Shown in pieces: positions 26,614 to 42,506 of a stretch of 64,000 nucleotides of DNA. Made by a program: the position numbers and the translations under genes. Where the stretch lies: contig NC_133027.1 of NCBI RefSeq assembly GCF_048771995.1, positions 102,360,501 to 102,424,500 on the forward strand. The letters run 5' to 3'. Under the pieces are notes generated by a model. It saw only the letters and a list, made by a program, of their open reading frames with translations. It did not search any database and was not told the DNA's origin. Origin of the DNA: Taeniopygia guttata. Lineage: Eukaryota > Chordata > Aves > Passeriformes > Estrildidae. The stretch's first letter is position 1. Every line of letters starts with the position of its first letter.

Positions 26614-27239
26614 TCTGACTCTAGACCAGCCTCACAATTTGTTTCATCTCGATTTGGAGTGGTTAAATAGGAATTTGCAAAGGAAATGAATGAGGGGACC
26701 AGCTTCTTTCATTTAATAGGCTTGTCTAAGTAGAACCAAGCAACAAAGGAATTCTGTGTAAGGTTTGCAATTTCTGTTGCTCTTGTCTAACCAGATTTAA
26801 ATCGTCAAAAACAAAACAAACAAACAAACCCCCCAAACCGACATGAGCGAGTTCGAGTGATTTAGACTGCATGCATTACAAGTGATACAGAATATGCATT
26901 TATGATTCAAAATTTTAAACAGCTGAGAAATAAATATGCAAAGTAGATTGTTCTGTTTGCAGATGGTAATCCTGCCACACTGATTTTGCTCAGCTGTCTG
27001 ATTTTTCAGTGTCTGCATTCCTGGTTCCTGGGATTCCTGATTAAGAAATAAAATATGAGTCATGGTGCATGGTTACCTTCTGCACATCTGAAAGGTTAAC
27101 TCAGTGACTGAAAACAGATTATTAGAGGCTGATCTTGCCCTGCTGAATTTGATTCAATGTCAGGGGATTGAAAAAAAAAAAAATCCCTTCTCTGCTCTGC
27201 CCTTCATTTTTACAGCTGTAGGATAAATGTTCCTGCCAG

Positions 27240-27330
27240 TTCTTGTAGCTCAGCTTGTAGGAGATGTCTGCCCGGCCCTGTCTGCCGGGGGTCTCTGGGT
27301 GGGGACGGCCGGCGGGCAGCTGCTGCTCGG
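27240..27330 (+). other. small GC-rich patch with consensus splice donor (possible exon)
   Basis: About 80 bp of GC-rich sequence with several CpGs (GCCCGGCCCTG, GGGACGGCCGGCGGGCAGC) stands out inside AT-rich surroundings. It ends in CGGCAAG followed by GTGAGG at 27331, a strong 5' splice site. The + frame is open but matches no protein I know. It could be an exon of a non-coding transcript or of a SERTAD4 upstream isoform, or a chance GC patch. Confidence 0.25.
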
Positions 27331-27489
27331 CAAGGTGAGGCACATCCCTTCCCTCCCTCTCCCGAGCATGATTCAGTCGGTTATTAAAGATTTCCAGCTC
27401 CCAGCTAAAAATGGCATCAGCAGCGGTGCCCCAGAGGGAAGAAGGGGAGACGTGAGAAATGGGTTCTGTTCCTGTCTAGGAGTGCTAAT

Positions 27490-27520
27490 ACACACACTCA
27501 CACACAGACACACTCACAGA

Positions 27521-27572
<52 letters not shown>

Positions 27573-27678
27573 AAGACATATACACACACACACACTCCCA
27601 TACACACTCACAAAGACATACATACACACACATTCTCACACACACTCACACACACACATTCTCACACACACACACTCG
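27490..27678. repeat. compound (CA)n microsatellite
   Basis: About 190 bp of CA repeats, interrupted by CTCA, CAGA and AAGACATA blocks. The longest pure stretch is around 27,521-27,567. Blocks of the type ACTCACAAAGACATA occur twice, so the array has a higher-order pattern made by local duplication. It is likely to be highly length-variable. Confidence 0.95.
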
Positions 27679-29439
27679 CAGAGCTGATGTAGAGCTCATC
27701 TGGGAAAAGTTTATTTTGCAATAAGAGGGTTTAGTATTCTGCTAAAGGCTTTTGCGAAGACTGGATCCAATTTTCGGAGCCTGTTGCCAATATTTGTGAG
27801 TCATTTCCTTGGAATCCTACCTTTGGTGTTTATTTCCCTTAGAAGGAAACTTGTAAAAGAATAACAATAGTTCTCATTCTTCGTGGAAAGTAGCACAAAG
27901 TGGGAGACAACTCGCTCTTTGTTCCAAAACACTTTTGTGTTTGTTTTGTTTACTTTCTTCAGCAGACAAAAAGTGAGGCATGCAATATAATTAACTCCAT
28001 AAACCATCTCATTTACGGTGCCAGTGACATGCATGTGCTGTGCACCGGAGTGAAAGTCAAGTGGGGAAGCGTTTTTAATTGGTACCTCTGTTCCAGAGCA
28101 AGTGATGAGAACTGCCTGGTGATTTGGGAAGTCTCCTTATGTAACAGCAGGGCTTTGCTTCTTCTCAGCCCCGCCTGACTACCGGGACTCCTTTTTTCTC
28201 TCCGACTTCAGTAATAACACTGGGAGCACCTATTCAGTGGTAAAACCCCTGACAAAGGTTAACTAACCAGAAATGCTGTCGCTTACAGTTTGCAGCAAGA
28301 GGAGCACCTTTTGCCCTCAGGATACTGAAGCGTTTTGAAAACTAAACCCCCACTGAGCTAAGTGGATCCTGGACAGAGTTTTTAATGTCGAGCAAGGCCA
28401 CGCAGCCACCAGCGGGGTGGAGGCAAAGAGCATATGAGACATTTTGGCTAAAAGCACTGGAAAAAATATTTATGCTTACTGAAATGAATACCATGGGGCG
28501 TTATTGTTCTCCCAGACCAGTCAGGCAAAGCAGCCTTAGGGAGATGGCTGCAGTAAATGTGATGGCACCTTTTCTCATATCTGCCAGAGCTCTGTGGCAA
28601 AATAAATTGCAATTTTTCTTGCATTTTCATATATTTGCATAAGTTCTGGGGAAAACTTTAACTGTTTGAACCAGCATTTAAGAGTTCATTGCACATTGGC
28701 TACCAAGAGTTCTGATAGGTGACATATACCTACAAAGAAATAAGAGAGGAAACATCTTTTCTGTCAGAATGGAAACTTTCTCTTGTTCCACCCCATAGAA
28801 ACCAAAAGCAAGAGAAAGTACAGGTGTTAAGAGTCCAAAACGACATTTTCTTTTAAATTTTTTTTTTTTTTTTCACTGAAACCCAGGGGACATATTGGTC
28901 CAGAGTAACTCCATAAAGTCTTTCTGGGAACAATTCAACTGAAAAGTATGTTAAGAAAAAAAAATTAGCATGTAGGAATTAGAAAAATTAGAGAAATATT
29001 TGCTTTGAATGCTGTCTGGAGAAAAAGACACTTAAGCATCTGGAGCTGCATAATCTAAATTAGGGTAGGAGTTACGTGAAGATACCTTTGAAAAACTTCC
29101 ATGAAAGGGCTGTGTCTTGACACTGAAATAAATTTCTGATTTCAGGCTAATTCCTTTTCCACCAAACAGTAAGTCCAGCTCTAGAAAAAGGAGGGGAAAA
29201 AAAAAAAAAGAAAGCAAAAGGAAAAAAACCCAGTAGATTCCTTGAAATTCCCTGAAGTAAGGGCCAAGAAATACAGGGAAAAAACAGCAGACTTGGCAGG
29301 TCTATAGTTTATCTATACCTCCAAAGGATGAAAAGCTGAATTGACCCTGTTGGCACACAGACCTGTTGTTCTACCAGTCTAGCTATTTCAGCCAGTCTTA
29401 ACCCTTTCATTTCTTCCCTGGGTCCTGCTTCTGTTAAAT

Positions 29440-30345
29440 GCTGTTTTACACATTTCTGGTAGAGGTACAGCTGAAGAAACAGAAAATCATTGTTGCCTTG
29501 GGCCCAGACCATCTCGCTGCACCTGTCCTGATTCCCTTCTTTACCCTGCTGCCTCTTTGATGACTCCCCCTTATCAAAGACCAAGGACTGCTGTGCACTG
29601 GCCTGATGCAGTTCTCCTCAGCTACCTTATACCAGTAAGAGAAGGAAGAAATCTCCCTACCATGGGCTGTCTCTTGGAAGCCCAGTTTTCAATTTAAATC
29701 CATCATAGTCAATTCCAGAGGCTTTTCCACTTCTTGCAGCCTTGCTGCTCAGCTTGCCTCCAGAGCCCTGAGTGCTGGGATTGTCTTTGATCATTTGCTT
29801 TCATTTCCTGTGGCTGGGCTGCCCCAGTGTGCTGTGATTAGGTGTCCCTTGCATTTCCACTGCTTCATTCATAACATTACTACAGCTACATACGTATCTA
29901 TCCAAACAATAAACATTTTACTCAAGGCCCTCATTATCTCCCATCTCTGTTTGTAACTTCTTCCTCCTCGAACCTGTGACACATCAGCCAGTTTGATCTA
30001 TTTAAACACAAACTCCCAACATCCTTTTCCCTGTCCGCTGCTGTGGTCAGAGCCAAGCTACCTCCTGCTTCTCCTCCTTATTTGCCTCCATCCAGTCTTT
30101 TATTTTCCCATGTGAGGTTGTCACAGTTCTGCCATAGCTGTCATCACTCCACCATTGTCTCTACAGCATGGCTGTGCTCTCTCTGCCAGTGATGCCTTTA
30201 TCTGCTGCTCCCAGGGGAGCCTTTATGCCCTTTTCCATGACGCTCTTGTCCACAGGATGCCCTGCCTCCCTCAGCTAAGTTGGCAACACCAAACTTTGTT
30301 GCATCAACCATAAAGAGCAGGTAGTTTACGATGAGGTTAGCCTGG
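29440..30345 (+). mobile_element. probable L2/CR1-superfamily LINE fossil
   Basis: This C/T-rich stretch reads like a decayed L2-type LINE in + orientation. Recognisable pieces in order are a CCATCTCGCTGCACCTGTCC block, ACTCAAGGCCCTCATTATCT (compare the L2 phrase for 'caaggccctccacaatct'), AACCTGTGACACATCAGCC, and CTTTTCCATGACGCTCTTG leading to GGATGCCCTGCCTCCCTC (compare the L2 'ggaatgccctccctccc'). No intact ORF remains. The assignment rests on remembered consensus wording, not an alignment. The boundaries are rough. Confidence 0.4.
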
Positions 30346-31399
30346 ACTAGTTTACAGGTGATACAGTCGGAGTTTTTTTTTAAGGGAGGTATATCACTCT
30401 GGGTATGTGTTTGTGCCTTTCCCCTTCCTCTTGCCAGCTGTCATTGCTTCCGTAGACAGCGGGTCTGCACAGCCTGTGTGCAGTGGGACTCCTTATTGCT
30501 TCTGCATTGAAAATTTTCTGAAATGTCAGAAAGGTAACAGCTACCAAAACGATGGCAATTTTGTTTTCTAAGCACTGCAATCCAGATGTTAACAATGGTA
30601 TAGCACAGCTGAGAAATGCTATTCTCTCCTCAAGCCATGTTGTTATGCAATGGAAAGCTCCACACTATGCGATAAAAACTGAACCTGCTGCAGTTCTTGG
30701 GCACAAACCCAGGGCTAAACAAGGGATAGCCATCTTAAGTCTGTTCCCTTGTTTTTATTGGTCTCAGTGAGACTTGCAGCTTTATAGTCATGGGCATTTT
30801 ATATTTAAGTTTGGGTTTTTAGAGGCATTCTGGAACTGTATAAAAAGCCCCTTTCTCTGACATCGCATCAGGCTTTTTGTAATGTGAATGGCATCATTAC
30901 AGTTCTCTCATTAACATCATAATGGCTCTGGAGGAATAGGGAGTGAAAACCCCAGCAAATGGAGTAGCGTGCAATGTACAGTCGTCTTACTGTGTGAAAC
31001 CGAACACGGAAAAAGTTTGACATTTTAACCTTCAGGCTGATGCCTCGGGGTGTCCTCACACTGAATGCATTTGGCTGACAAAATGGAAAAATTCTGGTAG
31101 CCTAAGGATGGAGGGCTGGGTTCAATAAAAAAACTGTGCCTGGCTTCCATGCCACTGAAACCCACACAAGGCTCCTAAATGGATTTTTCAAAATTGAATC
31201 CAGCCCCAAGTGTCAACCTTTTGCTGTAATTTTATATTGTAAATGTATTGTATGTTCAAATGTACATCTTTCATCCTTTATTTCCAGAGGCGCTAATGGA
31301 AATGTAACAATGTGTGTGCTGTTCTGCAAAGTCTCATTGAAACCAACGGGATTTTGGATGAAATCCCTCCATTGCATAAGATAATGTAATATAAATGGG

Positions 31400-31495
31400 T
31401 TGGGCTTACGGCTGGAGAATGATGAGATCTGGTTCTATTTCTGGCGCTGACACTGATTTGCTGTGTGACTTCTGGCAAGATTCTCAGGAATGGAT
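31400..31495 (+). mobile_element. MIR-type SINE fragment
   Basis: The central part GGTTCTATTTCTGGCGCTGA continuing into CACTGATTTGCTGTGTGACT and TCTGGCAAGATT closely follows the MIR core consensus (a 'gggttc..ggctctgccactta..ctgtgtgacc' type string). The upstream piece GGCTGGAGAATGATGAGATC fits the preceding tRNA-related part. The 3' A/T-rich LINE-like tail is lost or too diverged. This is an ancient amniote SINE and is not active. Confidence 0.6.
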
Positions 31496-32126
31496 TTTGC
31501 CACCCTTAATGGGGAAAAGCAGTAGGCTGGCTCTTGGGGAGCAGTGCCAGAGGTCCTGTTTGCAGAGCTGGGTCTGATGGTGCTTCCTCAGTAAACACTG
31601 GCTCACAGTTCTGCTGTGTCCAACTCCACCTTCAAGGAGGCCAACTTTTCCCATGTGCTGGGTGCTTGCAGCTCTCTTCCCACGCATTTGCAGCAGCTGG
31701 AAATCACTGCTTCTCAACATCCAAGGGGAACAAATAGCGCACCCAGAGTCACCAGGCCTTTTAAAAGCCTGGTTCTCAGCATCTGCATGCTGAAGCAATT
31801 CCTCTGCCACAAAATAGGACTTATTTTGTAGCTGAGGGCCACCTCTAAATCTTTGTAACACATGCTGAGACCTACAAGCTTTGTTTTGGGCTTTGGTTTT
31901 CTGGTGGTGGGGTTTTCTTTTTCCCAGAGAAGCGATATTATTTATGCCTTGTTTTGATACAGTTTGGAAATATGGAGAATGTGCATGGACAGTAGCTGTT
32001 TACGGAAGAGAACTGGCCTGCCTCTATTAATTTTGAATGTTGTAAATAGCAGAAACAGTTCATTTACTTTCGTGGCTGTCCAGAGAACTCGGTTTTTCAA
32101 GATAAATTAGCAGCATTATGCAGAAG

Positions 32127-32145
32127 GCTTCCTTCCTTCCTTCCT
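32127..32145. repeat. (CTTC)n tetranucleotide repeat
   Basis: Short run of about four CTTC units in intergenic DNA upstream of SERTAD4. Confidence 0.8.
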
Positions 32146-33559
32146 GCATGTTTCTGCTTGAGCTTAGAAAGACCTGTTTGTGAGGAAATATGGTAAGAAA
32201 AAGATGCAGACTTGAAATCTCAGATTCTCATTTTAAAACAGTAAATTCACAAAGAGATGCTGTATTCATTATAAGCAAAGGAATCTTGACTTCCAGAAGC
32301 AGCAGTGAGTTTCTTCCAACCTTTATTCTCTCAGGACAAACACTGAGTGCTGATGTCTTGCCAATGTGAGAAGATTGATGTGCCCCTGTGAATGATTCCT
32401 CCATCTGGATTAATGAGAAGAGTCCATTGCTGCTTTCTAATGATGGTGTAATCTTTTCAGATACAAAATATATGACTTTTTAGTTGGTTCTTGGAGTCAC
32501 TTCTTGGTCCTGCTGTTACATCAGCAGACCGACTCAGTTGTTTTGACCATTCCTTCCGTGTGTTGGTTCTTAGCTGGTAAGACAAGGTGTGGGGAATAAA
32601 TAATAGATACTGTCCATGTCAGGGGTAACTTTCAACGGGCCACCCAGTGGCTTGCCATTCCCTTTGATGTTCCTTGGTCCAAGAAAAATAAGATGGCAAG
32701 AAAAATGACTGAGGGCTTTATACAGTGCATCAGCAGTAAATTGGCTCTGAGGAAGGGGTTTAGGCACCTGTCAGTCTGCCTGCAGTGAGACTGGTGGCCT
32801 TTACCAAGGCAAACTGCCTGGGGACCTCAGCGCCTGTGCCTTCAGCTCCCGTTTGTGCCCCGGTGAGGAGTCAAGGCAGATCCATGCACGCAGGCATCCA
32901 AGACACAAACAGCGCACGCTGGAAGCCGTTTCTTAATAAAGTAGCAGCCTTGTGCTAGGATTTAAGAAAACAACTGGCAGATGTGAACGATTTATTTTTC
33001 CTCCCTCTTCTGCTGCGGTTTATTTTTTCCTCTTGTTCGAGAGCGCTCGGCTGCTAACACAAACAATTGCTGAAATTCCACCTGCCCACCTGCAGCCCCT
33101 CCTTCCCGCCGCCTGCTCGGGCCGTCGCCTTCCTCCGGGAGGGCTGCGCCGAGGGGAAACTACATCCCGCTTTCTTAGAGAGAGGAGGAGGAAGGAGAGG
33201 GAGGGGCCGGGCCGTGTCTGGGCGCATTGTTCCGCGCTCCTCTGCCAAGAAGTAGGTGACTATGAACTCATCCCTCGCTCCTCGCAGAAAGTTTGCCGCC
33301 TTCCCCCCCTGCTCCCCTCCCCTCCCGCCCGCTGGCGCGGCAGGAGGCAGCTCGCAGCCCGGCGCTGGCCCCGGAGTCCCCGCTCCTGCTTAATATTCCG
33401 CCCGCTCCGCCGATGTTGTGCTTGGCTCCGGTGGGACCGCGACTCACGGCGTGAAACCGGAGCCAATTTTCTGTCTTTAGTCTCGCAGTGTTTTGACTGG
33501 AGGCAGATCCAGTTCAGTCCGATCGGGGCTAGTGGAAACAACTACCTAAGTCTCCGCTG

Positions 33560-33733
33560 TCTGTATCGTTTGGGAGGGAAGAAAGAAGAAAGGAACGCGA
33601 TCCCGGACTGCTGGGCGCGCTCTCTCTCTCGCACACACACGCACCGCAGACACACGCACCCAGACAGGCAGACTCGCACCCCGCCGGTGCCGAGCGCGCC
33701 GTGCCACCGCCGCCGGGAGGAAATGGGAAGGCA
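33560..33733 (+). other. SERTAD4: probable SERTAD4 non-coding first exon (ends uncertain)
   Basis: The first coding exon has a 3' splice site directly before it (CGCTTCCAG ending at 34091), so a 5' UTR exon must lie upstream. Candidate donors in the island are GGCA followed by GTGAGC at 33734 and TGCC followed by GTAAGC at 33919. The sequence between holds CT/CA-rich leader-like DNA. The start site cannot be read from the sequence, and the limits given are only a placeholder around the better-placed donor. Confidence 0.3.
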
Positions 33734-34106
33734 GTGAGCGGATCCGTGCCGGTGTGTGAGCGCCGCCGGGGCCGGGAGGGGGCGGCGGGGGCAGCGGAGC
33801 GGGGCCGGGGGCGGCGGGAGCGGGGCCGGGGGCGGCCTGGGGGCAGCGCGCACCAACTCCCGGTGCCGGGGACCCCGCGCCCTTTGTGGGAGAGGGCTCC
33901 GCTCTCCTTTCTCCTGCCGTAAGCAGGGAGGGAAAAAGCCCTAAACGCGTGTCTATGTGAGGTCGATACGCGTATGTTTTTAATATACGTGTGCGCAGAG
34001 GTCTGGCTGCTGGGGGCCGCGGGGGGCGGAACGCGGCGGGGCGGGGGGCAGGTGAGGGCGGCGGGCGCTCACCGCGCTGCTTCGCTTCCAGGTGCCGGCG
34101 CCCGCG

Positions 34107-34278
34107 ATGACCCTGGTGCTGCCCATGCAGCGGCTGGGCCGCCCCATCGCCGCCGAGGGAGCCGCCGACCTCGCCGCCTACCGCGCCCTCTGGGAGCCGC
34201 CCTGCTGCGGCCGCCCCGGCCCCGCAGCCCCGCCGGCCCCGGCCCCAAGCCCGCCGGCCCCCGGGGCCCCCGCCGCAG
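34107..34278 (+). CDS. SERTAD4: SERTAD4 coding exon 1 (N-terminus)
   Basis: The exon begins after CGCTTCCAG (ending at 34091), and the first ATG is at 34107 with G at -3. It encodes 57 residues plus one base: MTLVLPMQRLGRPIAAEGAA, DLAAYRALWE and then a Pro/Ala-rich tail. The MTLVL start and the EGAA..Y..LWE pattern match the mammalian SERTAD4 N-terminus. The donor is CCGCAG followed by GTAGGC at 34279, phase 1. In-frame codons upstream of the ATG lie in the spliced leader only as far as 34092, and no earlier ATG is present in this exon. The Pro/Ala tail is a GC-driven, poorly conserved linker. Confidence 0.9.
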
Positions 34279-38496
<4,218 letters not shown>

Positions 38497-38990
38497 GGCA
38501 TCTTTCTTGCTCTATTGAAGCATGCACAGCATGTTCCTTCTCTATCAAATTTTTATTTTGAACGGATTTTTTATAGTTTTCTATGAATGGTACAATCATG
38601 CCACAAACGTGACGTGTAGAGTGGAGATCAGATTGCGTAAAGTGTCTCTGCTATCCGCATCAGCAGCTTTTTATACATGTGGAGACTTCAGAAAGAACAC
38701 AGTTGCATTATTGCTGAGCACTGTAGTCTGTGCAGCTATGGTGGAGCTTTCGTTGCTGAAAATGCCAATCAGCCAGATGGGGAAAACATATCGTTTTACA
38801 TATCCCCGCCCCCAAGAAGTCTGCCATTAATTAAGAAGAACCTCCATTATGTTTACCAAGGAATTAGAAGTCTGGTAAACAAATTGATGCTACCAGCAAG
38901 GATGATAATGCTCCTTGTAACTCAGTATTCATTCTGACAAAGGACTGTCTTCATGGATTGGGAATAAACCATCCTTACGTTTTGTAGTGA
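38497..38990 (+). other. SERTAD4: SERTAD4 3' UTR (short form)
   Basis: AT-rich sequence after the stop. The first canonical AATAAA is at 38963-38968, about 470 bases beyond TGA, followed by GT-rich sequence (ACGTTTTGTAGTG). A longer form could extend to the AATAAA at 40355-40360. Neither end is proven by sequence alone. Confidence 0.5.
38963..38968 (+). terminator. SERTAD4: candidate proximal poly(A) signal of SERTAD4
   Basis: AATAAA in GGGAATAAACCATCC with a T/G-rich stretch about 15-25 bases downstream, as expected for cleavage. Confidence 0.5.
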
Positions 38991-40354
38991 TACTCTTGAA
39001 TTCCTGTATTCAGCGTCTTGTTCAACTGACAAAATAGGACATAGCATAAAGAAATAACCTGTTTATGGAATTTTAATCAGAATCAAACATGCAGCTCAAG
39101 TACTTGCATGTTTTCACCTCAGCTGTAATAACTAATGAGGTTTGTTGTTACACAGGGCAGGTTTTTTTTTTGGTGCCTTACTTTTTGTCTTAATTTTTGC
39201 CAGTGTGAAAATTAAGTATGAATCTGATACAGCAGGGATTTAACCTAAACAGAGATTAAAAAAGAAACCCACAGGGTGGATCAATATTATTAGAAACCTT
39301 TAACCTTTGAAGTACTGAGTTCAACTTCCTATTCAAACATCTCTGTTCTTCCTTTTTGATGCTCAATTGCTTTTTGATTTGCCATCCTTAGGAAGGGATT
39401 TAAGAAACAATAGAGAGATGTCTCTTGTAAACAAGCATTCGATGCTTGAGTGTTTCTATGGCAACTGTCTGTTGCTGGGGCTCTTTTTTTTTCTTCTGCG
39501 TATAATGAAGTTCATGACCCAGTGGCATGTTTTATACTTTATTCTGTTTCACATAATTTCTCTATTTTAGATTGCAAAAGCATGCGGGAGTTTTCTATGA
39601 ATTTTGCCGTTGATTTAAAAAAAAGACAAGAAGGCAAAAAGCACAATGTTAATTAATAATGTGGCGATAAACACAGTTTTATCTGAATGAATGTAAGGGG
39701 TTTAATTTTAAAAAAGAACATTTTGGAGATTTCAGTGGCTGAGGACAACATTTAGTCATCCCTAGGTAGATTGATTGCAAAAGTGTTCTGTGTAATATGC
39801 CCAGAAGACATGAATTGGGGTTGGACCAAGAGTGAGTCTTAGATTCACTAAATTAATTAGTTCCCACAGTCCCCATAACAACTGGCAGGATGTGCTCAGC
39901 AAAATAGCCACATCCAGGCCACAGCTGACTCATAAATAGCTGCCTGTTCCCACAGCATCTTGCACTCAAGTGGTATCTCCTCCTGCTTCTTGCCCAAAGG
40001 GTGAAAATCACCTCTGTGCTGGGGAAGCAGCCAGCTCAGTGCAGGGCACGAGTGTGCCCTGGGGGACACAGCCCCAGGCTTGGCACTGGAGTCAGACAGG
40101 TCTCTGGGTCTGAGATCTCCTGCTTTGGGTTTCATGGGTTCAGCTGGAGGAGTCCTGGGCATTGGTTATTTCGGGTAGCAAAATACATTTGCAAACTGTA
40201 GTCTTTTTTCAGAATGCCAAGTGGTCACAGGAAAAAGCTACCCCCAGCCAAGGTGAACACAAGCACAGCAGGATATAAATCAGTGATAACCTTTATGAAG
40301 TCAGGTGAGTTTAAACTGATAAGTTTGTAAGGGTTATCATTGTGAAAAATGACA

Positions 40355-40360
40355 AATAAA
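40355..40360 (+). terminator. SERTAD4: candidate distal poly(A) signal of SERTAD4
   Basis: AATAAA in GACAAATAAAGAAAG, about 1.9 kb after the stop codon. Use of this site would give a long 3' UTR. Confidence 0.3.
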
Positions 40361-42506
40361 GAAAGTACAAGTCCCACCTGATTTCTCCAAGACAGGAGCT
40401 TTTTTATTAATAATAATAATATTAAATATAGATCTCATTCATACAGTGTATGAGTAGGATCATCATTTAGACATTTGTCCACAAGGACCAATTTTTTAAA
40501 AAACCTGACTTTTCTTGTGTTATATCCAGATAGTCTAGTAATGTCTGCTCTTTTCCAATATTTGATAAACGCTTGATGTTTTAAGCTTAAATATTAGATG
40601 CTTGTATACTAACGTGTTGTTGTAGTAAAGTGAAATTTCCTTGATATATATTTATTAAAATGACCAAAATTCATTTTAATTTTACATCTCCAATGGCTAG
40701 TGGGTCCTTTCCGTCATGTTCCCTTCCCTCACCAAAGAAAACACCGTTTAATCAAACTGCTTCCTACCCTAGAGATTGCACAGCAGTTGGCTCTGCGCTT
40801 TGGGCTGGCTCTGTGAGGGAGCTCACAGCCTGGGTTTCAGGAGCATTTAGGACAGTCTGAAGGTGCACTGAGACGCAACAGATTCTCTGTAGGCTTGCAC
40901 ATCCAGCCAAGGAAAACACCTGGCCAAATGCTGCCCAAACCACAAATCAGCTAGCACTTTAGGGGGGGCCTGAAAGCTTTTTGACCCTAGAGGGCCCCTT
41001 GGTCTTCCAGAACAAGCCTGCACACATAACCTATCGCAGAGGCTTCTCATTGAATTTGCACAAGCTGAAGTGATGGATCAGCAGATCTTTGTCTACTCTG
41101 GACTCTATAATGGTTTCTTTAGTTCTAGAGAATAAAGATTAACAGGTTAATCTGGAAATTAATCTGTTACAGCTCTGGACAATTTTACTGTCATCAGGGT
41201 GTGTAAGGGAGGAAATGCCGTCTAATGAAAGTTGGCCTAGAGATAAGTGGCCTTTTATGCATTTCTCTGGACCTTGCCTCACAAAATAATAGCAAATACT
41301 GAAAGTAGATGTATTGGAGTCAGGAGTCCACTGAGTTGTCCTGCTGGCCTCACAAGAGACAGAGGTATTCCACATTGGAAAAGGGAGGTAGAAACACCCT
41401 TGTCCCATTCCCAGAAAAGACCTTGATAGGATCTTCATCCTGGGCTAGACTGAATGGACTTAAATTCAGTTTGATTTGTGGCATATAAAGACTGTAAGCC
41501 TGATAGGCCTTTTCCCCACTGCACACTCTAGTGCTAAAGACATTTGGCTAGTATCAAAAAATTTCAAGAAATAGTTCTTTTACAAGATTATAAGAATACC
41601 TTTCGTCCATATGTTCCCCATGTAATTGCTAAATGAATGCTCCTCAACCTGATCCTGGCCCGCCTGCCAGGAAGAACTGGACAGAAGAACTTCTCTCTAG
41701 GAAGATTGGTTTTCTCTCTTTCATAAGACACTTTGCTCATAGAGTGTATGACTATAAAGTACTGTGCCTTTCAGCACATGCTAAACAGCAACAGAAAAAA
41801 ATGTTTCTGTTGTCACATCAATTTTGCTGTCGCTAGGAACAGAGGTGTCATTTTATCTTCAGGATCCAGGTAATACATTCCACTTGGAAATGCACAATTC
41901 ATTTGGGTTTAAAAAATCATGTTTCTTTTTCAAAGCACGTGGCATAGTATCATTGTGCTTCATATATACTCACTACTTTTGGTAAAATTTTACTATTTTT
42001 ACTGTATTAGCTAATCTGTTGAAACAGCTTAACATGGGTATGGAAGCATCCTCAGCACTCAGACAGCCTCAGCTGGCAGTGATGTGCAGTGCCAGCAGAG
42101 CAGCTGGTTCTGCAGGGAAAACAGCCACAGCCTGAGCCACAAAAATGAAGCGCTTCTTTCAGTCCTCAAGGTGTTATGCCCGTAAGCAAAATTGTGGCAG
42201 AGACTTTTTTCACATTTCATCTTCCTGCATGCCCTCCATCCTCCTTTTACACCCCTCATCTACCATCTGTCCTTTTGTGCCATCATGATGACCATGACAC
42301 ACTGCCAGGGTGCTACGGTGTGAGCCGCCACCCTTCGGATTTGTGCAGGGGAAGCAGGGAGCTGGTTCAGAGCCACAGCATGAGTTAAAGCTGTATTCAA
42401 ACAAAGAAACCCGATGGCTGCTCTGTGGTCCCTCTGGAGCCTCGTGCCAGTTGTGACCCCCGATACCTAAATGGCTTTTCCAGCTGCCTGTAGCTCAGAT
42501 TGCCAC

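Larger units (their letters stand above)
8640..27160. other. intergenic DNA between SYT14 and SERTAD4, left part
   Basis: About 18.5 kb of AT-rich DNA with no recognisable gene. Both strands show only short chance ORFs, at most about 150 codons, often overlapping on opposite strands. A moderately GC-rich patch at 10,640-10,900 and another at 24,240-24,720 hold overlapping ORFs on both strands but no recognised protein. Simple tracts, a hairpin at 18,469-18,499, an AT palindrome at 21,927-21,977 and a small tandem duplication at 24,126-24,162 are listed separately. Confidence 0.7.
27720..33000. other. intergenic DNA between SYT14 and SERTAD4, right part
   Basis: No gene was recognised. The stretch holds a LINE-like fossil (about 29.44-30.34 kb) and a MIR-like SINE (about 31.40-31.49 kb), described separately, plus T- and A-runs at about 28,859-28,873 and 29,197-29,209. 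The longest ORF, about 125 codons on the minus strand at 31,484-31,861, resembles no family and is likely chance. The sequence turns GC-rich only at the SERTAD4 CpG island. Confidence 0.7.

Noticed and set aside
32952..33737. 261-codon + strand ORF upstream of SERTAD4
   Set aside because: It runs through the CpG island into leader-like CA/CT DNA with low-complexity composition. SERTAD4 starts at the spliced ATG at 34107, which gives the conserved N-terminus.
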